In this document: positions 48,340 to 57,627 of the stretch, piece after piece
Numbering within the stretch: position 1 is the first letter of the stretch
How the letters are laid out: the number at the start of each line of letters is the position of its first letter
Source of the DNA: Micromonospora ferruginea
GTDB lineage: Bacteria; Actinomycetota; Actinomycetes; Mycobacteriales; Micromonosporaceae
NCBI RefSeq assembly: GCF_013694245.2
Contig: NZ_CP059322.2
Coordinates: 4,037,001-4,101,000 of the forward strand
Length of the DNA stretch: 64,000 nt
Direction: 5' to 3'
Translations under genes and position numbers: made by a program
The notes under the pieces: generated by a model
The model's database searches: none
What the model saw: the letters and a program-made list of their open reading frames with translations, nothing else
What the model was told of the DNA's origin: nothing

Positions 48340-50775
48340 CTAAGCCTGACGCATCTCACGCGATGAGTCAACTGATCCCACATTCTGGTTCACGGAGGTG
48401 GGCGTGTCGGCCGGCGGCACCCCTTCCGCACCCGGCGCGAGCTGCGGCGACGCGTCGAGCGGGGGCCGCGGCGCGGGCGGGTTGTTGCGCAGCCGGGGCA
48501 GCAGCGGCGACGGGGCGCGCACCGGCGGGGGCGGCGGCGCGGGCGGGAGCGGCGCCGGCCGGTTGCCGGGCGCGGTGGCGGCCTCCAGCATCGCCTCCAG
48601 GTGCTCGGCCGGCACCCCCCAGCCGAACAGCGCGCCCTGGCCGAAGCGGCAACCGGCGGCCACCACGGCGGCCAACTCGGTGGGGTTCGTGACCCCCTCG
48701 GCGATCACCTCCAGCCCGAACTGGTGGCCGAGGCGCATGACGATGTCGACCATCGGCGCGAACGCCGGACCCTCCCGGCCCACCGGCCGCACCGGCTCGT
48801 GCTCGGCGACCAGGCCATGGTCGATCTTGAGAATGTCGATCGGCAGCCGGCGCAACTGCCCGAGCGAGGAGTAGCCGGCGCCGAAGTCGTCCAGCGCGAT
48901 CCGCACCCCGGTCAGCCGCAGCGCGGTCAGCCGCCGGATCAGCTCGTCCAGGTCGGTGGCGACGGCGTGCTCGGTCACCTCCAGCACCAGCCGCTGCGGC
49001 GGCACGTGGTGCGCGCGCAGCGCGTCGGCGACCTGGACCACGTATTCCGGGGCGTGCAGCTCGCGCGGCGAGACGTTCACCGACACCCAGACGTCGTGCC
49101 CGTCGGCCAGCCACCGGGAGAGCTGGTAGCAGGCCTGGTGCAGCACCCACGCACCGAGCTTGGCGATCATCCCGCACTCCTCGGCGAGCGGGATGAACTC
49201 GTCCGGCCGGACGTTGCCCAGCTCCGGATGGTGCCAGCGCAGCAGCGCCTCGGCGCCGACCGGCCGGACCGAGGGCAGCGAGGCCACCGGCTGGAAGACC
49301 AGCCGCAGCTCGTCCCGCTCGATCGCGCCGCGCAACTCGTGCTCCAGCCGGGTCCGCCGGCTCAGCAACTGGTCGTACGTGGCGTCGTAACGCTCGATCC
49401 GGTTCTTGCCGCGCTGCTTGGCGTAGCGCAGCGCCAGGTCGGCGTTGCGCAGCAGCAGCTCGACGTCGTGGTTGCCGTGGCTGCCGGCCACCCCGATGCT
49501 GACCGAGAGGAAGACCGGGCCGTCCGCCTCCTCGTACGGCCGGCCGAGCACCCCGAGCAGCCGGTCGGCGACCGGGCCGGGCTCGGCCGAGGAGTGCATC
49601 AGCACCGCGAACTCGTCGCCGCCCAGCCGGGCGGCGAGATCACCCGGGCGCAGGTTGCCGCGCAGCCGCCGGCCCACCTCGGCCAGCACCGCGTCGCCGA
49701 CGTCGTGCCCGCGCATGTCGTTGACGTTCTTGAAGCCGTCCAGGTCCAGCCCGAGCAGCACGCAGGGGATGCCGGTCTCGGCACACCGTTGCAGCGCGCG
49801 CAGCAGGCCGCGCCGGTTGGCCAGGCCGGTGAGCGGGTCGGTGTGCGCCAGCTCGCGGAAGTGCGCCTCCCGCTCGGCCAGCCTGACGGCATAGCCACGG
49901 ACGTCGTTGAGCGCCAGATATTGCCGCGCCACCAGCGCGAACCCCTCGACGCTTCCGGCCACGATGCCGTAGCCGTCGAACCGGCCGCCCTGGATCAGGT
50001 GGTACATCGCGGAGGCGGCGATGGCGAACATCGGCACGAAGGCGTACTCGCCGTCGCGGCGGATGAGGTCGACGTCGAAGCGCGTCGCGTCCGCCCGGCG
50101 CCCGGCGACGGCGACGGCCAGCAGCCCGGCGGCGGTCACCACCGCGCTGGTCGCGAGCATGCCCGGCCCGCCCTGGCACAGCCCGGCGGACACACCCAAC
50201 CCGCCGACCGGCACCCCGATCGCCCCGGCGCCCAGCAGGGCCAGCCAGCCGCGCGGCGGAGCGGCCCGGAGCACCAGGATCAGGGTCAGCCCGGCGGTCA
50301 GCGCCGCGACGACGGTGGCCAGCAGGATGGGCAGGCAGCCCACCGGAGTCGCCGCGCCGAGCAGCCGGGTCGGCGCGCTGAACGCCACCCAGCCGACGAA
50401 CCAGAGCGCGGTGGCCATGATGACGCCGTCGAGCAGCAGCCGGGCGGTGGCGGCGCGGGTCGCGGCCGCGCCGGGCAGCCGCAGCAGCGCGGCGCCGAGG
50501 CCCAGCCCGGCCACCGTGAAGGACGCCGTGACCAGCGTGGCCCAGCCGGTGCGCTGACCCTGCCGGTGCGCCCAGTGGTCCCCGGCGGCCAGCAGCCCGA
50601 CGAGCCCGAGGAGCAGGCCGAGCAGGGCGGCCCCGGCGGCGACGGCCAGCAGCACGTGGGCCTGCCGCCGGCGGCAGTCGCCCCGACCGGCCGACCGGAC
50701 GAGCAGCACGGCGGCAGCGGTCGCGGCGAGACCGCTCAGCGTCGCGACGGCGACCATCCCCGGGGACGACTGCAC
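48340..50775 (-). CDS. GGDEF-EAL cyclic di-GMP enzyme with membrane domain
   Basis: An 811-residue protein that makes and/or breaks cyclic di-GMP. About eight hydrophobic helices fill residues 5-230, followed by a GGDEF domain with intact active site [10 protein letters not shown] and an I-site (RPGD) five residues before it, so allosteric product inhibition is likely. The EAL domain is intact: [47 protein letters not shown] and AEGV. The C-terminal ~70 residues are Pro-rich. GTG 50775 is the likely start. It ends five bases before the ilvB leader peptide. Confidence 0.93.
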   Translation of the reverse strand: MQSSPGMVAVATLSGLAATAAAVLLVRSAGRGDCRRRQAHVLLAVAAGAALLGLLLGLVGLLAAGDHWAHRQGQRTGWATLVTASFTVAGLGLGAALLRLPGAAATRAATARLLLDGVIMATALWFVGWVAFSAPTRLLGAATPVGCLPILLATVVAALTAGLTLILVLRAAPPRGWLALLGAGAIGVPVGGLGVSAGLCQGGPGMLATSAVVTAAGLLAVAVAGRRADATRFDVDLIRRDGEYAFVPMFAIAASAMYHLIQGGRFDGYGIVAGSVEGFALVARQYLALNDVRGYAVRLAEREAHFRELAHTDPLTGLANRRGLLRALQRCAETGIPCVLLGLDLDGFKNVNDMRGHDVGDAVLAEVGRRLRGNLRPGDLAARLGGDEFAVLMHSSAEPGPVADRLLGVLGRPYEEADGPVFLSVSIGVAGSHGNHDVELLLRNADLALRYAKQRGKNRIERYDATYDQLLSRRTRLEHELRGAIERDELRLVFQPVASLPSVRPVGAEALLRWHHPELGNVRPDEFIPLAEECGMIAKLGAWVLHQACYQLSRWLADGHDVWVSVNVSPRELHAPEYVVQVADALRAHHVPPQRLVLEVTEHAVATDLDELIRRLTALRLTGVRIALDDFGAGYSSLGQLRRLPIDILKIDHGLVAEHEPVRPVGREGPAFAPMVDIVMRLGHQFGLEVIAEGVTNPTELAAVVAAGCRFGQGALFGWGVPAEHLEAMLEAATAPGNRPAPLPPAPPPPPVRAPSPLLPRLRNNPPAPRPPLDASPQLAPGAEGVPPADTPTSVNQNVGSVDSSREMRQA
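48343..48371 (-). promoter_or_regulatory. Candidate ilvBNC promoter
   Basis: On the minus strand TTGACT (48366-48371) and CAGGCT (48343-48348) are separated by 17 bases. The expected transcription start (about 48336) is one base before the leader ATG. The site overlaps the 3' end of the GGDEF-EAL gene. Confidence 0.5.
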
Positions 50776-50885
50776 GCGTCAACTCTGCCGGATCCGGGAC
50801 CTCCGTGGGGCACCGGGTGTGCAACTGTTGGGACACAGGGTGTACGGCCGGGGGCCGCCGGCCGGGCGGTGTCAGACTGGTACGC

Positions 50886-52733
50886 ATGCCTGAGCTGCGG
50901 TCGAGGACATCCACCCACGGTCGGACGATGGCCGGCGCCCGGGCCCTCTGGCGGGCCACCGGGATGACCGACGACGACTTCGGCAAGCCGATCGTCGCCA
51001 TCGCGAACAGTTTCACCCAGTTCGTACCCGGTCATGTCCACCTGAAGGACCTCGGCGGCCTGGTCGCCGACGCGGTGGCCGAGGCCGGCGGCGTCGGTCG
51101 GGAGTTCAACACCATCGCCGTGGACGACGGCATCGCCATGGGCCACGGCGGCATGCTCTACTCCCTGCCCAGCCGGGAGCTGATCGCCGACGCGGTGGAA
51201 TACATGGTCAACGCGCACTGCGCGGACGCCCTGGTCTGCATCTCCAACTGCGACAAGATCACCCCGGGCATGCTGCTCGCCGCGCTGCGGCTGAACATCC
51301 CGACCGTCTTCGTCTCCGGCGGCCCGATGGAGGCCGGCAAGACGGTGGCGATCGAGGGCGTCGTCCACTCCAAGATCGACCTGATCGACGCCATGATCGC
51401 CTCCTCGAACGAGGCGGTCACCGACGACCAGCTCGGCGAGATCGAACGCTCCGCCTGCCCCACCTGCGGCTCCTGCTCCGGCATGTTCACCGCCAACTCG
51501 ATGAACTGCCTGACCGAGGCGATCGGCCTGGCGCTGCCCGGCAACGGGTCGACGCTCGCCACCCACGCCGCGCGCCGATCGCTCTTCGTCGAAGCCGGCC
51601 GCACCGCCGTGGAGATCGCCAAGCGCTGGTACGACGAGGACGACGCCTCGGTGCTGCCCCGCGCCATCGCCGGCCGGGCCGCGTTCGAGAACGCGGTCGC
51701 CCTCGACGTCGCCATGGGCGGCTCGACCAACACGATCCTGCACCTGCTCGCCGCCGCCCGCGAGGCCGAGCTGGACTTCGACGTCGCCGACATCGACGCC
51801 GTCTCCCGGCGGGTGCCGTGCCTGGCCAAGGTCGCGCCGAACTCGCCGAACTACCACATGGAGGACGTGCACCGGGCCGGTGGCATCCCGGCCATCCTCG
51901 GCGAGCTGGACCGCGCCGGCCTGCTCCACCGCGACGTGCGCGCCGTGCACTCCCCCAGCCTGGACCGGTGGCTCGCCGACTGGGACGTCCGGGGCGGCTC
52001 GGCCACGCGAGAGGCGGTCGAGCTGTTCCACGCCGCGCCCGGCGGGGTGCGCACCACCGAGCCGTTCTCCACCACCAACCGCTGGTCGACGCTGGACACC
52101 GACGCGGCCGGCGGCTGCATCCGCGACCACGAGCACGCCTACAGCGCCGACGGCGGCCTGGCCATCCTGCACGGCAACCTGGCCCCGGACGGCTGCGTGG
52201 TGAAGACCGCCGGGGTGCCCGACGAGTGCCTGACGTTCCGCGGCCCGGCCAAGGTCTTCGAGTCGCAGGACGACGCGGTGACCGCCATCCTCGCCAAGCA
52301 GATCGTCGCCGGCGACGTCGTGGTGATCCGCTACGAGGGCCCGAAGGGCGGCCCCGGCATGCAGGAGATGCTCTACCCCACCTCGTTCCTCAAGGGCCGG
52401 GGGCTGGGCCGCGCCTGCGCGCTGCTCACCGACGGCCGGTTCTCCGGCGGCACCTCCGGCCTCTCCATCGGGCACGTCTCCCCCGAGGCGGCCTCCGGCG
52501 GGCTGATCGCCCTGGTGCGCGACGGCGACGAGATCGTCATCGACATCCCGGGCCGCTCCATCGAGCTGAACGTGCCCGCCGACGAGCTGACCGCCCGCCG
52601 GGTCGCCGAGGAGAAGCGCGACCGCCCCTACACCCCCACCGACCGCCAGCGCCCGGTCTCCGCGGCGCTGCGCGCGTACGCCTCGATGGCGACCTCCGCC
52701 AGCGACGGCGCCTACCGCCGCGTCCCGGAGTAA
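50886..52733 (+). CDS. ilvD: Dihydroxy-acid dehydratase
   Basis: Dehydrates dihydroxy-isovalerate and -methylvalerate in the last common step before transamination; an Fe-S enzyme. The 615-residue protein has [29 protein letters not shown] with cluster cysteines, [11 protein letters not shown] and [24 protein letters not shown] 50886 is 110 bases from the divergent GGDEF gene. The stop TAA at 52731 is the first three bases of palindrome copy 4. Confidence 0.97.
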   Translation: MPELRSRTSTHGRTMAGARALWRATGMTDDDFGKPIVAIANSFTQFVPGHVHLKDLGGLVADAVAEAGGVGREFNTIAVDDGIAMGHGGMLYSLPSRELIADAVEYMVNAHCADALVCISNCDKITPGMLLAALRLNIPTVFVSGGPMEAGKTVAIEGVVHSKIDLIDAMIASSNEAVTDDQLGEIERSACPTCGSCSGMFTANSMNCLTEAIGLALPGNGSTLATHAARRSLFVEAGRTAVEIAKRWYDEDDASVLPRAIAGRAAFENAVALDVAMGGSTNTILHLLAAAREAELDFDVADIDAVSRRVPCLAKVAPNSPNYHMEDVHRAGGIPAILGELDRAGLLHRDVRAVHSPSLDRWLADWDVRGGSATREAVELFHAAPGGVRTTEPFSTTNRWSTLDTDAAGGCIRDHEHAYSADGGLAILHGNLAPDGCVVKTAGVPDECLTFRGPAKVFESQDDAVTAILAKQIVAGDVVVIRYEGPKGGPGMQEMLYPTSFLKGRGLGRACALLTDGRFSGGTSGLSIGHVSPEAASGGLIALVRDGDEIVIDIPGRSIELNVPADELTARRVAEEKRDRPYTPTDRQRPVSAALRAYASMATSASDGAYRRVPE

Positions 52734-52784
52734 GGCGGGGCCCCCGCTTAACGCATTCTGCATAGGCGGGGGCCCCGCTTAACA
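52731..52784. repeat. TTAA-G/C palindrome element, copy 4 (two arms)
   Basis: TAAGGCGGGGCCCCCGCTTA (52731-52750), spacer CGCATTCTGCATAG, then GGCGGGGGCCCCGCTTAAC. The two arms are complementary over 13 bases, so a long stem across the spacer is possible. It begins with the ilvD stop codon and is in reverse orientation nearly identical to copy 5 at 59.3 kb. Confidence 0.8.
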
Positions 52785-52799
52785 CCGCAGACGTCCCGG

Positions 52800-54380
52800 C
52801 TAGAACCGGGCCCCCACGGCGGCGCCGTTGGAGGGGCGGAGGAAGTCCGAGGACGGGATCGAGCCGTCCCCGTTGCGCGGGCCGGTCAGCGTGCCCGGGT
52901 TGGTGCTGACCAGCGACCAGGTGCCGCCGATGTTCCAGGAGTTGCCGCTGCCGCCGGAGTGGGCGCCCAACGACACGTTGGTGCCGTTGGCCACCGCGAG
53001 GTTCCCGGTCAGGGTGCTGGCGGACCGGCTGACGTTGAATCCGGCGCCCGGGTTGTTCCACGCGGTGCTGCGCTCGATCCGGTGACTTCCCGGGTTGTTG
53101 TTGTCGACGAAGCCGCCGACCGCGTTGCCCCAGGCCATGCTGTTGCGCACGGTGTGGCCGGCGGAGACGCCGTTCCCGCCCAACTTGAAGCCGTTGCCGT
53201 CCCCGGTGAAGTCCGGCAGATTCCACCGGTTGAAACCGTTGCCCCAGGCCAGACTGTTTTCGAGGAGGATGGGCGAGGAGAACATCCAGAAGTCGAGCCC
53301 GTCGTCGGAGTTGTTCCAGAGCCGGACGCCGCGCACCACGTTGCCGCTGCCGGAGCCCTCCTTGATGGCCAGGCCGTCGGCGCTCTCCCCGTTCTTACGG
53401 GGGTCACGGTTGCCGTACGAGTCCAGGTTGATGATCTGGTTATTGCTCGACGACCCGACCACGTGGAAGCCCGCCTCGTAGTTGTCCCTGGTCACCAGGC
53501 GCTCGAAGACGCCGTTGTTGACGTCCTGGCCGTACACCGCGTACGGACCGTGGATGATCTCCAGGCCGATCAGCCGCCACCAGTCGCCCTCGATGTGGAT
53601 CGCGCCCCGCTCGGAGCGGGGAATGCTCCCGCCCACCGGGTCGGGCGTGTGGGGCATGTTCTCCCCGTCGATGACGGCGCGTTCGGTGCCGTAGCCGCGC
53701 ATCGTGATCGGCTTGCTCGACGTGCCGTTCTTGAGGAGCTGGATGTTCGTGGCGGGCGCGTACGTGCCGCTGCGCAGGAAGATGGTCCAGCCGGGCTGGG
53801 CGAGGTCGACGGCCCGCTGGATGCTCGCCAGCGGAGCGCTCAGGGTGCCGGGGTTGCCGTCGTTGCCGTTGGTGGCGACGTAGACCGCGTCGGACGGCGG
53901 CGGCGGCGAGGAACCCGACTCGACATCGAGGTAGTCGAGGTTGGGCAGGCCGCCGGAGGAGGTCGGCTGGAGCCTGATGGTGTTGCTGCCGGAGTTCAGG
54001 TTCACCGACAGGGACTTGGTCACCCAGGTGTCGAACGCGCCGGTGCCCTCGAACGAGACGTTCTGCAGGGTGGTTCCGTTGACGATCAGGTCGGCCGGAC
54101 GTGAGCTCGTCGTGCCGTTGGCGAACCGGAAGGACAGCGCGGCCGTCCCCGCCGTCGTGACCGGCACGGTGAACTCGGCGTAGGCCCCCACGGCGTTGGT
54201 GCCGTTGCAGAAACCGGTGCCGGAGTAGCCGGACCAGTTGGCATCGATGGTGCCGGTGCATCTCGCCGAGCTGTTCTCGGCCTCGTACCGGGTGGGGGCG
54301 GCCGTCGCCGGCGCGGCGGCCGACACCGCGACGACGGCGGCCGCGAGCAGGGACCCGGCGGCGAGCAACGTCAACTTCAT
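52800..54380 (-). CDS. Secreted right-handed beta-helix pectate lyase (PL9-like) with N-terminal CBM
   Basis: A 526-residue exported pectin-degrading enzyme. A signal peptide (MKLTLLAAGSLLAAAVVAVS) leads to a CBM35/CBM6-like module (RYEAENSSARCTGTID ... NLDYLDVES), a Ser/Pro linker, then a beta-helix (VATNGNDGNPGTLSAPLASIQ). The PL9 signature region ESADGLAIKEGSGSGNVV ... LWNNSDDGLDFW is clear, with the calcium-ligand Asp-rich and Asn residues. ATG 54380 has GGAGAAG upstream; a GTG one codon earlier is possible. An AAGCGCTT site lies about 95 bases upstream. Confidence 0.85.
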   Translation of the reverse strand: MKLTLLAAGSLLAAAVVAVSAAAPATAAPTRYEAENSSARCTGTIDANWSGYSGTGFCNGTNAVGAYAEFTVPVTTAGTAALSFRFANGTTSSRPADLIVNGTTLQNVSFEGTGAFDTWVTKSLSVNLNSGSNTIRLQPTSSGGLPNLDYLDVESGSSPPPPSDAVYVATNGNDGNPGTLSAPLASIQRAVDLAQPGWTIFLRSGTYAPATNIQLLKNGTSSKPITMRGYGTERAVIDGENMPHTPDPVGGSIPRSERGAIHIEGDWWRLIGLEIIHGPYAVYGQDVNNGVFERLVTRDNYEAGFHVVGSSSNNQIINLDSYGNRDPRKNGESADGLAIKEGSGSGNVVRGVRLWNNSDDGLDFWMFSSPILLENSLAWGNGFNRWNLPDFTGDGNGFKLGGNGVSAGHTVRNSMAWGNAVGGFVDNNNPGSHRIERSTAWNNPGAGFNVSRSASTLTGNLAVANGTNVSLGAHSGGSGNSWNIGGTWSLVSTNPGTLTGPRNGDGSIPSSDFLRPSNGAAVGARF

Positions 54381-54473
54381 CACGCTTCTCCAGGGTGGAT
54401 GGGTTCGACAGGGTTGCCGGCGGCGCCGCCCTGCCCAGGGGCCGCGCGGGACGTCACAGTGCCCGGATCGCGA

Positions 54474-54485
54474 GAAAGCGCTTCC
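54474..54485. promoter_or_regulatory. Candidate LacI-type operator upstream of the PL9 lyase
   Basis: AAGCGCTT core (54476-54483) within GAAAGCGCTTCC, an incomplete palindrome lying about 95 bases from the lyase start. It resembles the site before the CE3 esterase (GAAGCGCTTC at 28028). Confidence 0.45.
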
Positions 54486-54593
54486 ATTCAGCGCTGGATA
54501 CTAATTCACCCCTCGACTGCGGTCAATGCGTTGCGGCGGCGGCCGGACCCGCCGTCCCCACCACGCGCCGTTGCGCCGGTAAGGTCCGGCGAC

Positions 54594-55316
54594 GTGGAGA
54601 CGACGGTGAGTTACGCACGAGTGGTCCGACCGGCGATCGACCGGGTCTACGTGGGCGCCCGCTGGGCGGCCCGGCCCCGGATGGAGGCGTTCTACGCCGA
54701 ACGCGGCTGCGACCTCGGCGCGGAGAACAGCTTCTTCTCCGGCGTACTGGCCCGCCCGATCCCGGCCGACGCACTCGCCGACGGCCTGGTCTACACGTCC
54801 GGAAGCATGGACGCGGAGCTGAAGCAGGGCGTCGTCGTCCGGGACGACGCGGGCGCCTGGCACCTGACCGAACTGGGCCGGGAGTTGGCGAGTTTCGCGC
54901 AGCGGGCCACCGGCGAGGCCGCCGAGGAGAAGTGGGCGATGCTGCCCGGATTGCTGCCCGGCCTGACCATCGTGCCCCGGTTGGCGGAGCTGGTCAGCCG
55001 GGTGCTGGCGCACGGGCAGGCCAGCGGGGGGCCGGCGTTCCATGCCATGTCCCCGCCATACGAGCCGGACGACGCGTCGCCCGCGCTGCTGCTGGTCACC
55101 CGGCTGGGCTCGCTGCGGCACCACCGCGCGGACGCGCACCGGGCCGCGTGGCGGGCCGCCGGGCTGACCGCCGACGGGATCCGCGAACTGCCGGAGGGGC
55201 CGGAGCGCGCCGCGATCGAGGCCGACACCGACCGCCGCGACGAACCGGCTTACGCGGCACTCACCGAGGCCGAGCGCTGGGAACTGCTCGCCGGGCTCGC
55301 CGCCCTACCCAATTAG
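54594..55316 (+). CDS. SCO6745-family protein (MarR-like helix-turn-helix)
   Basis: A 240-residue protein of the SCO6745 family. The N-terminal half (RVYVGARWAARPRMEAFYAERGCD) and the WHLTELGRELASF segment look like winged-helix DNA-binding or tetrapyrrole-binding folds; the C-terminal half (PALLLVTRLGSLRHHRADAH) is conserved in the family. Function unknown. GTG 54594 has AAGG upstream; GTG 54606 with GGAG is an alternative. It ends with 12 bases overlap of the convergent gene. Confidence 0.7.
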   Translation: METTVSYARVVRPAIDRVYVGARWAARPRMEAFYAERGCDLGAENSFFSGVLARPIPADALADGLVYTSGSMDAELKQGVVVRDDAGAWHLTELGRELASFAQRATGEAAEEKWAMLPGLLPGLTIVPRLAELVSRVLAHGQASGGPAFHAMSPPYEPDDASPALLLVTRLGSLRHHRADAHRAAWRAAGLTADGIRELPEGPERAAIEADTDRRDEPAYAALTEAERWELLAGLAALPN

Positions 55317-56057
55317 GCGTACGCCGCCGTCGTCGTGGCGGTGGACGGTGTGGCCGGCGCGGGTGACGCGCAGGGTCACCGCCCGACCGGCGTGCTGGGC
55401 GGCGAGCCGGACCAGCGCCGGCACCGGGTCGGTGCCCGGCTCGCACGCCGGTGAGCCGGGCACCGGAAGCGGCTCGTCCGGGTCGGTGTGGACCAGTTCG
55501 GCCACGTCGTCGGCCAGGTGGGTGAGGCAGTCGTCGAGCGCCGACGCCAGGCTGGGCCGGGTGGGCAGGTCGTCCGGGTGCACCGGGGCGTCGCGTGGCC
55601 GCACCGCCACCGACCACCACCGGCCGTCCGGCCGGAGCGGATAGCCGGCGCGCCGCCGCAGGTCGAGCACGCCGACGTGCAACGCCAGGTCCAGGCCGAG
55701 CACGAGCCGGACCGGCTCGGGCAGCGGCGGCACCTCCGGGCGGGCGGCGGCGACGAGGAGCCGACCCACCCCGACCTGACGCACGTACTCCCCCACCGGG
55801 TCGGCCCCCACCCAGGGCAGGCTGACGTATCCGTCGCGCAGGTCGCGGGCAATCATGTGGCCGCCGTCCGCCTCCGCCAGGTCCTCCGGGCGTACGCCGA
55901 AGACACGCGCCCACGCGCCGAGCCGGTAGCGCTCGGGGAGCTGCACCACCGGCCGGCCGTCCGGCGTGGTGGCCACCGTGCGGGTGGCCTCCGGGGTACC
56001 GCCTCGCCAGGTCAGGTGCACCACCCGGTGCCGCAGGTCGGTGACGGTGACCAGCAC
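55305..56057 (-). CDS. Hypothetical protein (250 aa)
   Basis: A 250-residue soluble protein of no recognised family. It is Arg/Pro/Asp-rich with patches such as HMIARDLRDGYVSLPW and RLVLGLDLALHVGVLDL, without a signal peptide or TM helix. GTG 56057 is the only in-frame start before a TGA about 45 bases upstream. Its stop lies within the end of the convergent SCO6745-like gene (12 bases overlap). The 312 bases before it (56058-56369) hold no gene I can support, though a 68-residue frame (56012-56218) overlaps the start. Confidence 0.55.
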   Translation of the reverse strand: MLVTVTDLRHRVVHLTWRGGTPEATRTVATTPDGRPVVQLPERYRLGAWARVFGVRPEDLAEADGGHMIARDLRDGYVSLPWVGADPVGEYVRQVGVGRLLVAAARPEVPPLPEPVRLVLGLDLALHVGVLDLRRRAGYPLRPDGRWWSVAVRPRDAPVHPDDLPTRPSLASALDDCLTHLADDVAELVHTDPDEPLPVPGSPACEPGTDPVPALVRLAAQHAGRAVTLRVTRAGHTVHRHDDGGVRLIG

Positions 56058-56379
56058 CGCCGCGTGGTCCGACCGGGAGCCGGTGCGCCGAGCCGGGACG
56101 GGTCAGGTGGCTCGGCGACCCGACGCAGCGACGGCCGTCCCCGAACCGCCGACCGGCCGGGTGGTCCGTCGACGGCGTCCCGCAGGCCGGTGTGCCACCA
56201 GCCGCCGTCGCGCCACACCGCCTGGGCGCCCGGCCGCTCGGCACCGCCGGCCAGGTCGGCGAGGACGCGTCGCTCGATCCGGCCGACCGACTCGACCCGC
56301 GCCGGAACCGGCGGCCCCTGCGTCGTGCCGCAGCGCGGGGGGCGCCGTCGAGCAGCCGGGCCGGCGTGATCAGCCCTCG

Positions 56380-57082
56380 CCCGGTGAGGCGCTGGAGTGC
56401 AGCCGGCAGAAGGTGTGGCGGATCGAGAGCGTCCTCGGATCGGCGCGCGGCGTGGACGTGCGGGCGATGTGCCAGCTCTACGACGCGAACGCGGAGCTGA
56501 CCGGCGCGCTGGCCGCGCTGGTGAGCGAGACGAAGCGAAGGGGTGGTGGCACGCCTACGGCGACGCCATCCCGGACTGGTTCGAGCTGTACGTGAGCCTG
56601 GAGCAATCAGCCAGCCGGATACGACGGTACGACGAGGCGCTTGTCCGAGCCTGTTGCAGACTCGCGCCTACGCCTTTTCCGTATACCAGCACCGCAGCGA
56701 GGTGACAGAGGAAGAGCGGGAACGGCTCGTAGAGGTCCGCTTGCAACGACAGGCCCTCCTCACCAGGCGGCTACCGCCCGCACCAAAGATGGACGTCGTG
56801 GTTTCCGAGGCTGCGCTGCTCCGCGTGGTCGGCGACCGGGAGACGATGGCTGAACAGCTCCGTCACCTGCTGACGGTTGGCGAACGACCCAACGTCCGCA
56901 TCAGGGTTCTGCCGCTCTCTGCGGGCCTGCATCGGGGCGTCGAGGCAGGAACGTTCGTCATGCTGGAATTTCCGCCCGGAAATCGGGCCACGCCTGAAGG
57001 GCCGGTCCTCACCTTCACCCCCGCCGCCTGGACCACCTTCACCGTCCAGACCAGGCGCACCCGGGCCACGGTCGCTCAGTAG
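56380..57082 (+). pseudogene. Decayed XRE/DUF5753-DUF397 regulator (frameshifted and fused)
   Basis: Three reading frames together encode a DUF5753-type regulator. Frame one (from about 56385) gives ALECSRQKVWRIE (partial helix-turn-helix); frame two, after about 56535, gives AKGWWHAYGDAIPDWFELYV; frame three, after about 56650, gives LLQTRAYAFSVYQHRSE ... VIRVLPLSAGLHRG-like sequence. So at least two frameshifts occur. The end reads EGPVLTFTPAAWTTFTVQ, the C-terminus of a DUF397 protein, so a deletion also fused the regulator to its former neighbour. The N-terminal helix-turn-helix is incomplete. The intact pair is at 6745-7795. Confidence 0.82.
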
Positions 57083-57357
57083 TACTCGCGGATGTAGCCG
57101 AGGGCGCGCTCGTACACGTCGTTGTCGCGGATCTTGAACTTGATGTAGAGCGTCTTGCGCAGGGACTGCTGGACCACGCGGTCGCCGTCGCGGGTGCCCT
57201 GCCAGCCCTCGAAGCGCACCGCTCGCACGCCCTCCTCGACGATCTTCTCGGCGATGATCGGCGTTCCGTTGCCCTTGAGCGACTGGAACAACTCAGTGAG
57301 CGCCGCCTTGCCCCGGTCCTCGCGGGGGATCTGCGCGGCGGCCTTCTCCGCAGCCAC
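57076..57357 (-). pseudogene. Remnant of type I restriction endonuclease subunit R (C-terminal fragment)
   Basis: A 93-residue open frame that matches only the far C-terminus of HsdR proteins: DRGKAALTELFQSLKGNGTP, IVEEGVRAVRFEGWQGT and a final RDNDVYERALGYIREYY. A full HsdR is about 1000 residues; the helicase and nuclease parts are absent. Upstream sequence on the minus strand runs into unrelated DNA, with frames such as LDYLKGLF that may be more remnant. The end overlaps the pseudogene at 56380-57082. No hsdM or hsdS is visible. Confidence 0.7.
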
Positions 57358-57627
57358 GGTGTCCCGGGCGAGGCGAACAGTCCCTTGAGGTAGTCCAGGC
57401 TGGCCGCTCTGAGTCGACCAACCCGCAGTCAGCTACCGGACAGAAGAGGCGGTCACGGCCGAAACGACGACGCGGACCTCCCCGTCCGACAGTCGAATCG
57501 GGCCGGGCGATTCGCCCGACATCCGACCGGGCAACTCTTTCCGTGCGTGTGCGCCCATGGTCACGCCGCTTTCCGGCCCGAACCGCAGGTAACTTCTCGT
57601 ACCACCGCCTTCACGAGGAGTCACCGC

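Noticed and set aside
56012..56218. A 68-residue minus-strand frame (MWRDGGWWHTG start) overlapping the start of the 250-residue hypothetical
   Set aside because: Overlaps another gene start, has no clear ribosome site and no family I recognise; support too weak to annotate.
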